Source: an uncultured Bacteroidales bacterium (GTDB lineage: Bacteria > Bacteroidota > Bacteroidia > Bacteroidales > Muribaculaceae). From it: 64,000 nt of DNA. Location of the stretch: contig UQMZ01000008.1 of the NCBI GenBank assembly GCA_900542185.1, forward strand, positions 31,405 to 95,404, read 5' to 3'. The notes below the pieces were generated by a model that was given only the letters and a program-made list of their open reading frames with translations, made no database searches and was not told where the DNA came from. Of the stretch, positions 52,990 to 62,127 are shown piece after piece. Every line of letters begins with the position of its first letter. Position 1 is the first letter of the stretch. Position numbers and translations under genes: made by a program.

Positions 52990-55146
52990 TTATTCTTCGG
53001 TCTGCGTCTCGGCGTATTCCTTCAGCAGCTTCTCCTGTACGTCGCCCGGAACGAGTTCGTAGCTGGCGAAGTTCATCGAGAACGAGCTGCGGCCGCCGGT
53101 GATGGAGCTGAGCGATGTGGAATAGCTGGACATCTCCTTCAAAGGCACCTTGGCGTTCAGTTTCTCGATACCGTTGTCGGAAGCCATGCCCATGATGATG
53201 GCGCGGCGTCCCTGCAGGTCGCTCATCACGTCGCCCATGGTGTCGCCGGGGGTCAGAACCTCCACGTCGTAAACGGGCTCCAGAATCTTCGGGTTGGCCT
53301 GCTTGAAGGCCTGACTGAAGGCGTTACGGCCTGCCAGGCGGAACGAGATTTCGTTCGAGTCTACCGGGTGCATCTTGCCGTCGTAGATCATGACGCGGAC
53401 GTCGCGTGCGTACGAGCCGGTCAGTGGACCCTGCTCCATGCGGTCCATCAGACCCTTCACGATAGCCGGGATGAAGCGTGCGTCGATGGCGCCGCCCACG
53501 ATGCAGTTGTACACCACTAATTTGCCGCCCCAGTCCAACGGAATCTCCTGCTTGTCGCGGACGCTCATCTTGTATTCCTGATTGCCGAACTTGTAGGTGT
53601 CGGGCTCGGGCATACCCTCGGTGTAAGGCTCGATGATCAGGTGAACCTCACCGAACTGACCGGAACCGCCGGACTGTTTCTTATGACGATAGTCGGCACG
53701 AGCGGCCTTGGTGATGGTCTCGCGATAAGGAATTTTCGGCTCCTGGAACTCGACGGGCAGCTTCTCGTTGTTCTCTATGCGCCACTTCAGCGTGCGCAGG
53801 TGGAATTCGCCCTGACCCTTGACTAAGGTCTGCTTCAGCTCCTTGCTCTGCTCTACTATCCATGTGGGATCCTCCTCGTGCATACGGGTCAGTATGGCCA
53901 TCATCTTCTCGGAGTCGGACTCCGTGACGGGCTTGATGGCGCGGATATACTTGGGCGCGGGATACTTGATGAAGTCGAACTGCCAGTCGCAACCCTTCTC
54001 GTCCAGAGTATTTCCGGTGCGTACGTCCTTCAGCTTCACTGCGGCGCCGATGTCGCCGGCCTCCAGCGCGTCAATGGGAGTACGTAGCTGGCCGCATACG
54101 GTGAATATCTGAGCCATACGCTCCTTGCCGCCGCGTGTCACGTTCTCCAGGTCGGCACCGGCCTTGAGCGTGCCGCTCATCACCTTGAAGTAGCTGACCT
54201 CGCCGATGTGCGGCTCAACGCTGGTCTTGAAGAAGAACACCGATACGGGACCGTCGGCCTTGGGCTCGACGGGTTCGCCTGCCGTGTTCTCGGGTGCCGG
54301 CATCTCGCTTACGAAGGGGCAGACGTTGCCTAAGAACTCCATGATGCGGCGTACGCCCATATCCTTGGCGGCGCTCAGCACCACAACGGGGAAGATGGAA
54401 CGGTTCACCAGACCCTTGCGGATACCTTCGCGCAGGTCGTCCTCCGACAGAGGCTGGTCGTCGAAGAATTTCTCCATCAGCGTCTCGTCGTTCTCGGCCG
54501 CGGCCTCCTTCAGTGCATTGTGCAGCTCCAGAGCCTTGTCCATCTCCTCGGCGGGAATCTCGGAAATAGTGGGCACGCCGCCGTCGGGTCCCCATTCATA
54601 TTTCTTCATCAGCAGCACGTCGATCATGCTGTGGAAGTTCGGGCCGCTCTCCAGGGGATACTGGATGGGAACCACGTGCGAGCCGAATGTCTCGCGCAGC
54701 TGTTCCATCACGTTGTCGTAGTCGGCCTTCTCGCCGTCCATCTGGTTAAGGGCGAACACCACCGGCTTCTTCAGCGCGGCAGTGGTGCGGAATATGTTCT
54801 GCGTTCCTACCTCGACGCCATAGTCGGAATCGATCAGTATCAGACCCAGGTCGCTGACTCCGAGTGCCGTGTAGGCGTTACCCACGAAGTCCTCCGAGCC
54901 GGGGCAATCTATGAAATTTAACTTCTTGCCGTTGAATTCTGCGTTGAACACTGTCGAGAACACAGAGTAGCCATACTCCTTCTCTACCGGGAAATAGTCC
55001 GACATTGTGTTTCCAGCCTCAATGGTACCACGGCGTTTTGTCACTCCACACTCGTAGACCATTGATTCCGCGAGTGTGGTCTTCCCAGAGCCCTTGGATC
55101 CCAACAGGGCTATGTTCTTGATTTCGTTTGTCTTGTAAATCTTCAT
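52990..55146 (-). CDS. fusA2: Elongation factor G2 (EF-G paralogue, GTPase motifs altered)
   Basis: 718 residues with all five EF-G domains. P-loop GSKGSGKTT (16-24) is intact, but the G3 motif reads DCPGSEDF (80-87), with Ser84 where the GTPase-activating His sits, and G4 reads NQMD (134-137) instead of NKMD. This matches the EF-G2 of gut Bacteroides, which supports slow ribosomal translocation without GTP hydrolysis and is needed for gut colonisation under carbon limitation. Domain IV-V motifs such as GQFGEVHLIIEPY and GNAFSQAFKQANPKILEPVYDVEV are well preserved. Single gene with its own promoter and leader. Confidence 0.9.
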   Translation of the reverse strand: MKIYKTNEIKNIALLGSKGSGKTTLAESMVYECGVTKRRGTIEAGNTMSDYFPVEKEYGYSVFSTVFNAEFNGKKLNFIDCPGSEDFVGNAYTALGVSDLGLILIDSDYGVEVGTQNIFRTTAALKKPVVFALNQMDGEKADYDNVMEQLRETFGSHVVPIQYPLESGPNFHSMIDVLLMKKYEWGPDGGVPTISEIPAEEMDKALELHNALKEAAAENDETLMEKFFDDQPLSEDDLREGIRKGLVNRSIFPVVVLSAAKDMGVRRIMEFLGNVCPFVSEMPAPENTAGEPVEPKADGPVSVFFFKTSVEPHIGEVSYFKVMSGTLKAGADLENVTRGGKERMAQIFTVCGQLRTPIDALEAGDIGAAVKLKDVRTGNTLDEKGCDWQFDFIKYPAPKYIRAIKPVTESDSEKMMAILTRMHEEDPTWIVEQSKELKQTLVKGQGEFHLRTLKWRIENNEKLPVEFQEPKIPYRETITKAARADYRHKKQSGGSGQFGEVHLIIEPYTEGMPEPDTYKFGNQEYKMSVRDKQEIPLDWGGKLVVYNCIVGGAIDARFIPAIVKGLMDRMEQGPLTGSYARDVRVMIYDGKMHPVDSNEISFRLAGRNAFSQAFKQANPKILEPVYDVEVLTPGDTMGDVMSDLQGRRAIIMGMASDNGIEKLNAKVPLKEMSSYSTSLSSITGGRSSFSMNFASYELVPGDVQEKLLKEYAETQTEE

Positions 55147-55227
55147 AGATATAGAGATTTTTATTGGTTATCGCTATGTCGTGCGTTCTGGGGGTCCCCA
55201 CACGCCCTCCGAGCACTTTGGTTTGCC

Positions 55228-55235
55228 CAAAATTA
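55228..55235 (-). promoter_or_regulatory. -7 box of the EF-G2-like gene
   Basis: TAATTTTG on the minus strand; start near 55223, so the leader is about 77 bases with a GGGG/CCCC hairpin at 55185-55195. No good -33 box, consistent with activator dependence. Confidence 0.55.
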
Positions 55236-55320
55236 ACAAAAATCTACATACATTAGTCACTCCGGCACTATGTTGTAAAACATATTTTTCATTTTCGCAT
55301 CATTTTTCCATAAAATTATG

Positions 55321-55328
55321 TAATTTTG
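55321..55328 (+). promoter_or_regulatory. -7 box of hemW, nearly leaderless
   Basis: TAATTTTG ending 5 bases before the ATG at 55334, so the expected transcription start (about 55333) is next to the start codon. -33 box weak. Confidence 0.5.
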
Positions 55329-55333
55329 CCTTT

Positions 55334-56527
55334 ATGTCCGAATGCATTACAAATAAAGAATGTCCTACTGTCAGACCGGGACACAGTGCGGGGATTTACG
55401 TGCACATACCATACTGTGCGCGGCGGTGTCTGTACTGCGATTTCTATACCGAGGGGGTGATCCGCGCCGACTGGCCGGCATACGTCACGGCGCTGCTCAC
55501 GGAGTTGCGTCAGCGTCTCGACGGTCAGGAAGGCGACATACTACGCGAAGCCGACCGATATACCTTATATATAGGGGGCGGCACTCCATCGCTGATTCCT
55601 CTCGCGGAATTCCAGCGTCTTGCCGACGGCATAATCGGCATGACGGGAGGCAAGCCGTCGGAATTCACCATCGAGGTGAACCCCGACGACGTGACGCGTG
55701 AGAAAGCCGAGGCATGGCGGGCGGCCGGGGTCGACCGCGTCAGCATGGGCGTGCAGTCACTGATAGATTCGGAACTGAAGTTTATAGGGCGTCGGCATGA
55801 CTCCACCACTGCGATACAGGCGTACGGTATACTCCGACCGCTGTTCGACAATATCAGCCTCGACCTGATGTTCGGGCTTCCCGGACAGACTATGGATTCA
55901 TTACGGCAAACTCTCGATGGATTGATGCAGATGCGTCCCGAGCATGTCTCGGCCTATTCGCTGATGTACGAGGAACGTACGGCATTGACGCGCCTTCGCG
56001 ATTCCGGCAAGATACAGGAAACCGACGAAACGCTGAGCGTCGACATGTTCCGCGCCATCTGCGACACGCTGGAACAAAACGGCTATGGACATTACGAAAT
56101 CAGCAACTGGGCGTTGCCCGGTCGTGAATCCCAACACAATTCGGCCTACTGGCATGGTGTCCCCTACCTTGGACTCGGTGCCGGCGCCCACAGCTACGAC
56201 GGCCACCGCCTGCGCCGCAGCAACCTCCCCGACGCCGGCCTTTACGTCTCCTCACTCTCAGGCAATTCCAATTCCTCCCGCTACACCACTGAGCACCTCG
56301 ACTCCGAGGATCTTCGTGAGGAGATGATCATGACGCGACTGCGTACGCGCCGTGGTCTCGACCTTGATGAATATGCCGAAAGATTCGGTCAGTCAGCTCA
56401 CGACTCGTTGATGCGTCGCGCCGCTCCGATAATAGCGCGTGGCTTGCTTACCAATAACAACCGCCACCTCTCCCTGACCCGCGACGGCGTCATGCTTTCC
56501 GACGACATCATCACCGACCTGTTTTAG
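55334..56527 (+). CDS. hemW: Radical SAM protein HemW
   Basis: 397 residues from ATG 55334; a longer upstream frame is rejected because it would precede the promoter. Radical SAM cluster CARRCLYCDF (C28, C32, C35), then GGGTPSL, RVSMGVQS and the C-terminal HemW domain. HemW is a heme-binding radical SAM chaperone, often mis-annotated as oxygen-independent coproporphyrinogen oxidase; the CxxxCxxC plus conserved GAGAHSYDG region fits HemW. Its stop overlaps the converging porin gene by 4 bases. Confidence 0.9.
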   Translation: MSECITNKECPTVRPGHSAGIYVHIPYCARRCLYCDFYTEGVIRADWPAYVTALLTELRQRLDGQEGDILREADRYTLYIGGGTPSLIPLAEFQRLADGIIGMTGGKPSEFTIEVNPDDVTREKAEAWRAAGVDRVSMGVQSLIDSELKFIGRRHDSTTAIQAYGILRPLFDNISLDLMFGLPGQTMDSLRQTLDGLMQMRPEHVSAYSLMYEERTALTRLRDSGKIQETDETLSVDMFRAICDTLEQNGYGHYEISNWALPGRESQHNSAYWHGVPYLGLGAGAHSYDGHRLRRSNLPDAGLYVSSLSGNSNSSRYTTEHLDSEDLREEMIMTRLRTRRGLDLDEYAERFGQSAHDSLMRRAAPIIARGLLTNNNRHLSLTRDGVMLSDDIITDLF

Positions 56528-57813
56528 AAGCTGACCTGCAGCATGGCCTGGAGCCGGTTGTCGTGAGCTTGGCTGCCGTCGTAGTTGACGCGGCGCCCAT
56601 AGTCGTACTCCACGCCTACCTGCACGATGGAGTTGATATTATAAAACATGTTGGCGGCCACATATTGAGCGTACTTGTAGGTCGAACCCCATTTAGAGTC
56701 CGCATCCTCGAACCGGTCGACATACGCGCGGACATGGCTGTAGGTAGCCGTGGCGAAAAGTTTCGGTGTAAACTGATACTGCAGCGAGGCATACCCTCCC
56801 CACGCCTCCGTAAGTCCGAGACGCGATGTGTCCGAACCTGTCGGCATCAGATCCATTCCCTCACCGTTCAGATCCTGGATATAGCTTGCTATTCCCTGTC
56901 CATACATGGCCATATACGAGGCCGAGAGTCCACCTGCAATCGGAGTGGTGCCGCTCACCTTCACGCCCCAGCCCACCTTGTCTATATTCCGGTTCGACTC
57001 CATGTTGCGGTAATACAGGTTACGTATCATGCCTGACAGACGCACCCAGCCTTTGCCTTCGGCCCAATAACGCTGGATATAGAACGGGATGTCGGGCACA
57101 CGCTGCGTCACCGTCGCGGTTCGCGCGGCGTTGGTGAATGAATATTCCGGCATATCGATTGCCACTCCGGCCTGCCACATCCTGTCGCGTCCGAACCGCG
57201 GCTCGTATGCTATCATGCCATGGGGGATGAACGGTATCGCATTGGGTCCCTCGTAATCGATTGTCGGGGGAGCCGCAGCCACATCTCCGAAAATTGTATA
57301 TGAATAACCGGCGGTAATGTGACGGTACTTCAGATATGCAAGATGCAGCTTGGGAGCATAGTTCTTGCCTAAGAAATTTAGCGAGACGTATGCGCCAAGC
57401 TGGTTTTCGCCGCCGGGCAAAGCCACGACGTTCATGTAGACGTTGCTCTGGGCCGCCGAGAACCGGAACTGCGCCTTATTGCCGGGTCGCGTGTCCATCG
57501 GTATGGCCGAAGTGATGAAATAGTTCGCGTCAGGCAACGGATTGCCTATGTCGTACACTCCTATGGCCTTTACATTGGCTCCGATACCGATGTAGAAACG
57601 TCCTTCCTTGCCTAAGACAGCAAATCGGGGCACATCCTTGAGATTGACCACATGCGGGGCATTCTCATGCAGCGTGACGTATGCCACATCGGTCGTGTCG
57701 TTGTAACGCACCACACGCACCAGTCCCGAGTCGCGCGACACGCTGTCCGCAACGGTCTGCGCGCCGGCCGTCAGGGCCAGCGACGAAAGACACACTGCAA
57801 TGATGTGTTTCAT
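56524..57813 (-). CDS. DcaP-like outer-membrane porin
   Basis: 429 residues with signal peptide ending TAGAQ and repeated amphipathic beta strands to the C-terminal Phe. The segment RFYIGIGANVKAIGVYDIGN and the following TSAIPMD..AQFRFSAAQS are typical of DcaP-family trimeric porins in Bacteroidetes. Probably imports small anionic compounds. It is the last gene of the leftward group with the peptide, C39-like/VKOR and thioredoxin genes. Confidence 0.8.
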   Translation of the reverse strand: MKHIIAVCLSSLALTAGAQTVADSVSRDSGLVRVVRYNDTTDVAYVTLHENAPHVVNLKDVPRFAVLGKEGRFYIGIGANVKAIGVYDIGNPLPDANYFITSAIPMDTRPGNKAQFRFSAAQSNVYMNVVALPGGENQLGAYVSLNFLGKNYAPKLHLAYLKYRHITAGYSYTIFGDVAAAPPTIDYEGPNAIPFIPHGMIAYEPRFGRDRMWQAGVAIDMPEYSFTNAARTATVTQRVPDIPFYIQRYWAEGKGWVRLSGMIRNLYYRNMESNRNIDKVGWGVKVSGTTPIAGGLSASYMAMYGQGIASYIQDLNGEGMDLMPTGSDTSRLGLTEAWGGYASLQYQFTPKLFATATYSHVRAYVDRFEDADSKWGSTYKYAQYVAANMFYNINSIVQVGVEYDYGRRVNYDGSQAHDNRLQAMLQVSF

Positions 57814-57828
57814 AGCATTATAGTGAAT

Positions 57829-58002
57829 TTAGCGCATTTTATTGTCCGGAGAGTACGGCGGCACCTTATCTGCCTTGGGGGCCTGTGCCAATGTGTCGCC
57901 CACATATTGCGAGTGGTCGCCGGTGTCGAAATGTATGGCGTTCATCTGCAACGGGGTCAGATCCTCGGCATCCTTAAACTGAATTTCCGGTATTGTTTTC
58001 AT
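57829..58002 (-). CDS. 57-residue peptide, possibly a RiPP-like precursor
   Basis: The ATG at 58002 overlaps the stop of the C39-like/VKOR gene as ATGA, so it is translationally coupled. Sequence starts MKTIPEIQFKDAEDLTPLQM; the leader-like part (LTPLQMN before a hydrophobic INF-type turn) resembles the leaders of Bacteroidales ribosomal peptides, and the C-terminal half is Pro/Asp/Lys-rich. There is no cysteine and no double-Gly motif, so lanthipeptide or C39-type cleavage is not supported. Real gene likely from coupling; peptide function speculative. Confidence 0.6.
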   Translation of the reverse strand: MKTIPEIQFKDAEDLTPLQMNAIHFDTGDHSQYVGDTLAQAPKADKVPPYSPDNKMR

Positions 58003-59021
58003 GACTTTCCTATGCGTGCGTTAATAAATTCCGACACTCTGTTCAGGCCGAGCACCGCGGCTACGTATGCGGCCAGCAATGCGAACAGCGGCAATGTCAG
58101 CGGGAAGATGTCGTGCCACCAGCCTCCGAACAGATAGCAGAAGAACTGCAGCCACAGCAGGCCCTGAGTGATGACGCACATGGTGCACCACGTGTGTATG
58201 CGGAATCTCTGATACCAGATGCTCCAGAACGTAAAGGGGAGGCAGCATCCGTTGGCCAGGGCCAGCCAGTGCATCATGTCCGGGAAACAGAGCATAGTCA
58301 ACAGCGACACGGTGAAATACCCTACCCCCACCTCGGCCCATCCGAACAGACCGAAAAATTTGGAGGCTTTCTGCTCAAGCACGGTGTCGCATCCATGCTT
58401 TTGCAGCACTCCGCATATCCGGTCGGCGGTCTTGACGTTAACCTTCAGTGATTTAAGCAACAGCTGGAAGGTGATGTACAGACCGAACAGATCGATGCAG
58501 AGCAGGAATATCGCCGACAGGTCGTGCCACAACCCGCTGCGCCAGAATCCGAACGCCACAAGCGCCACACAGCAGAATCCCAAGATCCATGCCTTGGCGG
58601 TCTCGGCCAGCTCGAACAGGTGGTGCTGTCCGTAACAGGGTTCCTCCGACTTGCCGTCGGGATAAGCCAGCAGGGCGACGCCGCTCCATCGCTGGGCGAA
58701 CAGCGACAGGTCTCGTCGCTTCTTCTCGTGATAATAAATATAATCCACGGTCTGCGAGCCGTCTGACGCAGTCTCTATCCCCGTGACTATGACAAAGCCC
58801 GTACCTTCCTGTGCCAGAAACGGCACCGGGATACGGGTCAGGTCGGTCTTGTCGGTCACCTTTACTCCACGGGTCCTGATGCCGTAGGAATCAAGCAGGC
58901 GCGAGAAACCGAACAGCGACTTGAACGGCATGTTCCTGAACGCCTTGTCCGATTCCGCACCGGTATGCTTCACTCCGAGCGCACTCAGAAAATCACTGAA
59001 GACGGTGACCCCGGTTTTCAT
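57999..59021 (-). CDS. C39-like domain fused to vitamin K epoxide reductase (VKOR)
   Basis: 340 residues. Residues 1-120 look like a peptidase C39 domain but lack the catalytic Cys (no DCGxAC motif), so it is a C39-like binding domain. Residues about 140-335 have four to five membrane helices with VKOR features: C203 and C211 in the loop, and the active CxxC C279-x2-C282 in HTWCTMCVI. VKOR re-oxidises partners to form disulfides. A thioredoxin gene lies 49 bases upstream and a small peptide gene overlaps its stop, suggesting a small secreted-peptide or oxidative-folding operon. Confidence 0.8.
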   Translation of the reverse strand: MKTGVTVFSDFLSALGVKHTGAESDKAFRNMPFKSLFGFSRLLDSYGIRTRGVKVTDKTDLTRIPVPFLAQEGTGFVIVTGIETASDGSQTVDYIYYHEKKRRDLSLFAQRWSGVALLAYPDGKSEEPCYGQHHLFELAETAKAWILGFCCVALVAFGFWRSGLWHDLSAIFLLCIDLFGLYITFQLLLKSLKVNVKTADRICGVLQKHGCDTVLEQKASKFFGLFGWAEVGVGYFTVSLLTMLCFPDMMHWLALANGCCLPFTFWSIWYQRFRIHTWCTMCVITQGLLWLQFFCYLFGGWWHDIFPLTLPLFALLAAYVAAVLGLNRVSEFINARIGKS

Positions 59022-59070
59022 AACGCTTCCGTTTTATAACGTTTCCATTTATAACGTTTCCTGTACGCGT

Positions 59071-59373
59071 TTATAACGCTTGCTGCACGTGCTGAGCCAA
59101 TACGGCACCCTCCATCTCGCCGCTGCCGCGCCATACTTCGGCGCCGTCCTTATAAACGATGAACGTGGGTATGGACTGCACGTCAAGTTCGGATGCAAGT
59201 TCCTGATTCTCGTCTATATCGAACTGATAGACCGGAACCTGCCCGGTAAAAAGTTCCTTCACGTCGGCCACGATGGGCATCATGCGCTGGCAGTGAGGGC
59301 ACCAGCTGGCATAAAACTCCACCAATACCACTCCCTTCTCGTCCTTCAACTGATCGTACTTCGATTTATCCAT
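59071..59373 (-). CDS. Thioredoxin
   Basis: 100 residues, cytoplasmic (no signal). Active site W24-C25-P-H-C28, cis-Pro in QSIPTFIVYKDG. CPHC instead of CGPC gives a more oxidising, DsbA-like redox potential, which fits the VKOR gene next to it. First gene of the leftward group. Confidence 0.88.
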   Translation of the reverse strand: MDKSKYDQLKDEKGVVLVEFYASWCPHCQRMMPIVADVKELFTGQVPVYQFDIDENQELASELDVQSIPTFIVYKDGAEVWRGSGEMEGAVLAQHVQQAL

Positions 59374-59441
59374 AACATTCGTAATTTTAGCTTTTCGTAA
59401 CGCATACGCCTTATTCCATAAGACGCTTACCTACGAATATA

Positions 59442-59473
59442 ACGCCGGGCGGACCTGATGGTTCGCCCGGCGT
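59442..59473. terminator. Terminator between glgP and thioredoxin gene
   Basis: ACGCCGGGCGGACC-TGAT-GGTTCGCCCGGCGT forms a 14-base stem. It serves the glgP transcript; the T run is weak. Confidence 0.75.
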
Positions 59474-59491
59474 AACTATGACCACTGTTTA

Positions 59492-62056
59492 TCAGATCCA
59501 GCGCATGTAAGCGAAGTCCTGACGGTGAGGCAGCTCCTTGTTCTTGGGATAGATGCGGAGCGCGTAACGGAACACGCCGGCCTCGCGCATCTTGCTCTTA
59601 AGCTCGTAGGTGTAGATGTCGCCGTCGCGCTTCACAACCTTCAGGTCCTCACGCTCGGTGTACTTCTCCTCGCCGTCGTGCTCGCGGTAAACCACCAGCT
59701 CAACGCCCAGCGAGTCGCCCAGGCCCTTAGTGTCGATCACGGCCTTTGCGGTGAACGGGTCGCCGGTGCGGCCGGCGGCTGCATCGTTGACGGTGTGTAT
59801 CTCACTGCTGATCACCTGGATGCTGTCCCACTTGGAGGCAACCTCCTCTTTCCATGCCACAATCTCCTTGGCCTTCTCGGCGTCGTTCTTGCTCAGCTTG
59901 GCGAAACGCTTTGCCTCAGGCTCGTAGAAGCGGCTGATGTAGTCGTCCAGCTGACGCTTCATGGTGAAGTGAGGCGCGATGTGGGCGATGCTGCGCTTGA
60001 TGTACTGTATCCATTCGGGGCTGTAGCCCTTGGAGTTCTTTGCGAAGTACAGCGGGATGATCTCGTTCTCCAGCATCGAATAGATGGTGGCTGCGTCGAG
60101 CTTGTCCTGCTGGCCCTGGTCGGTGAAAGTGCGCTTGTCGGTGATGGCCCAGCCGGCCTTCTCGTCGAAACGGTAACCCTCGTACCACCATCCGTCGAGC
60201 ACGGAGAAGTTGAGCACGCCGTTCATCTCGGCCTTCTCGCCCGATGTGCCGGATGCCTCCAGCGGACGTGTCGGGGTGTTCAGCCAGATGTCCACGCCCG
60301 TAACCAGACGCTTGGCCACGATCATGTTGTAGTCCTCCAGGAAGATGATCTTGCCACGGAACTGAGGCATACGGCTGATCTCGATGATGCGCTTGATCAG
60401 GCCCTGGCCGGCGCCGTCGGCGGGGTGTGCCTTACCGGAGAATACGAACTGCACGGGGTATGCGGGATTGTTGACGATGCGCTCCAGACGCTCCAGGTCG
60501 GTGAACAGCAGGTGTGCGCGCTTGTAGGTGGCGAAACGGCGTGCGAAACCGATGATCAGCGCGTTGGGGTTGATCTTCTCCACCACACGCATCACCTCCG
60601 TGGGATCGCCCTGGTTCTTCAGCCACTTCTCCTTGAAGTCACGACGCACGAAGTTGATGAACTTGTTCTTCATGGTCATGCGCAGGTTCCAGATGTCCTC
60701 GTCGGGCACGCTGAAAATGTCGTCCCACATCTCGGGGTTGCTCTGGTCGTTGAACAGATCGGCGTTGAGGTGCTCGCCGTAGAATGCCTTCCACTCGGAA
60801 GCGGCCCATGTGGGCATGTGCACGCCGTTGGTCACGTAGCCTACGTGGCTCTCCTCGGGGCTGTAGCCCTTCCAGATGCCGGCGAACATCTTCTTGGAAA
60901 CCTCGCCGTGCAGCCAGCTTACGCCGTTGGCCTCCTGGCAGGTATTCAGCGCGAACACCGACATCGAGAAGCGGTCGTTGGTGTCGGGATTCTCGCGGCC
61001 CATGTTGATAAGGTCGGCCCAGCTGATGCCCAGCTTGGCGGGATATTCACCTAAGTATTTGCCTAACAGCGACTCGTCGAAGTAGTCGTGACCTGCAGGC
61101 ACGGGGGTATGCACGGTATAGAGCGACGATGCGCGCACCAACTCCAGAGCCACGTTGAACGACAGTCCGTCGCGCTGCACGTAGTTCACCAGACGCTGCA
61201 GGTTGAGCAGGGCGGCGTGACCCTCGTTGCAGTGATACAGCTGTGTGTGGATGCCGAGCTTGTCGAGCATTATGATACCGCCGATACCGAGCAGATACTC
61301 CTGCTTGATACGGTTCTCCCAGTCGCCGCCATAAAGCTTGTGGGTGATGGGACGGTCCCATTCGGAGTTCTTGTCAAGGTCGGTGTCGAGCAGGTAGAGC
61401 TTCATGCGGCCCACGTTCACACGCCATACGTGGCAGTAGATGATGCGGCCGGGGAAGGGAACTTCCAGAATCATGGGCTGGCCGTTCTCGTCCAGCACCG
61501 GGTCGATGGGGAGCTGGTCGAAGTTCTGGCTCTCGTAGTTGGCTATCTGCTGGCCGTCCATGGCCAGGCTCTGCGAGAAATATCCGTACTTGTAGAGGAA
61601 ACCTACGGCGGTCATGTCCACGCGCGAGTCCGATGCCTGCTTGATATAGTCACCGGCCAGTACGCCCAAGCCTCCGGAGTAGATCTTCAGGCAGTTGCAC
61701 AGTCCGTACTCCATCGAGAAATAGCTTACCGACGGAATCTTCTTGTCGATAGGCTGGCTCATATAGTCGTTGAACTCGCGGTAGGTATCGTCGATACGCT
61801 CACGCAGAGCCTTGTCGTTCAGTATCTCGTTGTAACGCTCGTAGCTGAGCTGCTGCAGCAGCATGACGGGGTTCTCGCCCACCGCGCGCCACAGGTCGTG
61901 GTCCAGGTCGCGGAACAGACTCTTACCCTTGCTGTTCCATACCCACCACAGGTTTTTCGACATCACCTCCAGGGGCTTCAGCTCTGCAGGGATCTCCGCA
62001 CTGACTGTCATCATGCGCCAGTTGGGAGTGTTCGTGTTGCTTACTTTGAGTTTCAT
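59492..62056 (-). CDS. glgP: Alpha-glucan (glycogen/maltodextrin) phosphorylase, GlgP type with DUF3417
   Basis: 854 residues with an N-terminal DUF3417 region (LEVMSKNLWWVWNSKGKSLF) and the GT35 catalytic core: SMEYGLCNCLKIYSGGLGVLAGDY, EGHAAL, GYVTNGVHMPTW and the PLP-Lys region near NTPTRPLEASGTSGEKAEMNG. Releases glucose-1-phosphate from glycogen-like glucans. Directly downstream of the glycogen synthase, so the two are one operon for glycogen turnover. Confidence 0.93.
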   Translation of the reverse strand: MKLKVSNTNTPNWRMMTVSAEIPAELKPLEVMSKNLWWVWNSKGKSLFRDLDHDLWRAVGENPVMLLQQLSYERYNEILNDKALRERIDDTYREFNDYMSQPIDKKIPSVSYFSMEYGLCNCLKIYSGGLGVLAGDYIKQASDSRVDMTAVGFLYKYGYFSQSLAMDGQQIANYESQNFDQLPIDPVLDENGQPMILEVPFPGRIIYCHVWRVNVGRMKLYLLDTDLDKNSEWDRPITHKLYGGDWENRIKQEYLLGIGGIIMLDKLGIHTQLYHCNEGHAALLNLQRLVNYVQRDGLSFNVALELVRASSLYTVHTPVPAGHDYFDESLLGKYLGEYPAKLGISWADLINMGRENPDTNDRFSMSVFALNTCQEANGVSWLHGEVSKKMFAGIWKGYSPEESHVGYVTNGVHMPTWAASEWKAFYGEHLNADLFNDQSNPEMWDDIFSVPDEDIWNLRMTMKNKFINFVRRDFKEKWLKNQGDPTEVMRVVEKINPNALIIGFARRFATYKRAHLLFTDLERLERIVNNPAYPVQFVFSGKAHPADGAGQGLIKRIIEISRMPQFRGKIIFLEDYNMIVAKRLVTGVDIWLNTPTRPLEASGTSGEKAEMNGVLNFSVLDGWWYEGYRFDEKAGWAITDKRTFTDQGQQDKLDAATIYSMLENEIIPLYFAKNSKGYSPEWIQYIKRSIAHIAPHFTMKRQLDDYISRFYEPEAKRFAKLSKNDAEKAKEIVAWKEEVASKWDSIQVISSEIHTVNDAAAGRTGDPFTAKAVIDTKGLGDSLGVELVVYREHDGEEKYTEREDLKVVKRDGDIYTYELKSKMREAGVFRYALRIYPKNKELPHRQDFAYMRWI

Positions 62057-62089
62057 ATTGGTTTTTGAGTGTTGTTATCTAATTTATTA

Positions 62090-62126
62090 TTAACGCCATT
62101 ATCATTAACGCCATTATCATTAACGC
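62090..62126. repeat. 15-base tandem repeat
   Basis: Two full units TTAACGCCATTATCA (62090-62104, 62105-62119) and a partial third, between glgA and glgP. Could influence spacing or copy number by slippage. Confidence 0.8.
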
Positions 62127-62127
62127 A

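Noticed and set aside
55181..55333. N-terminal extension of HemW
   Set aside because: The extension lies upstream of the TAATTTTG promoter box, lacks HemW homology, and the AT-rich codons are unlike the rest of the gene.
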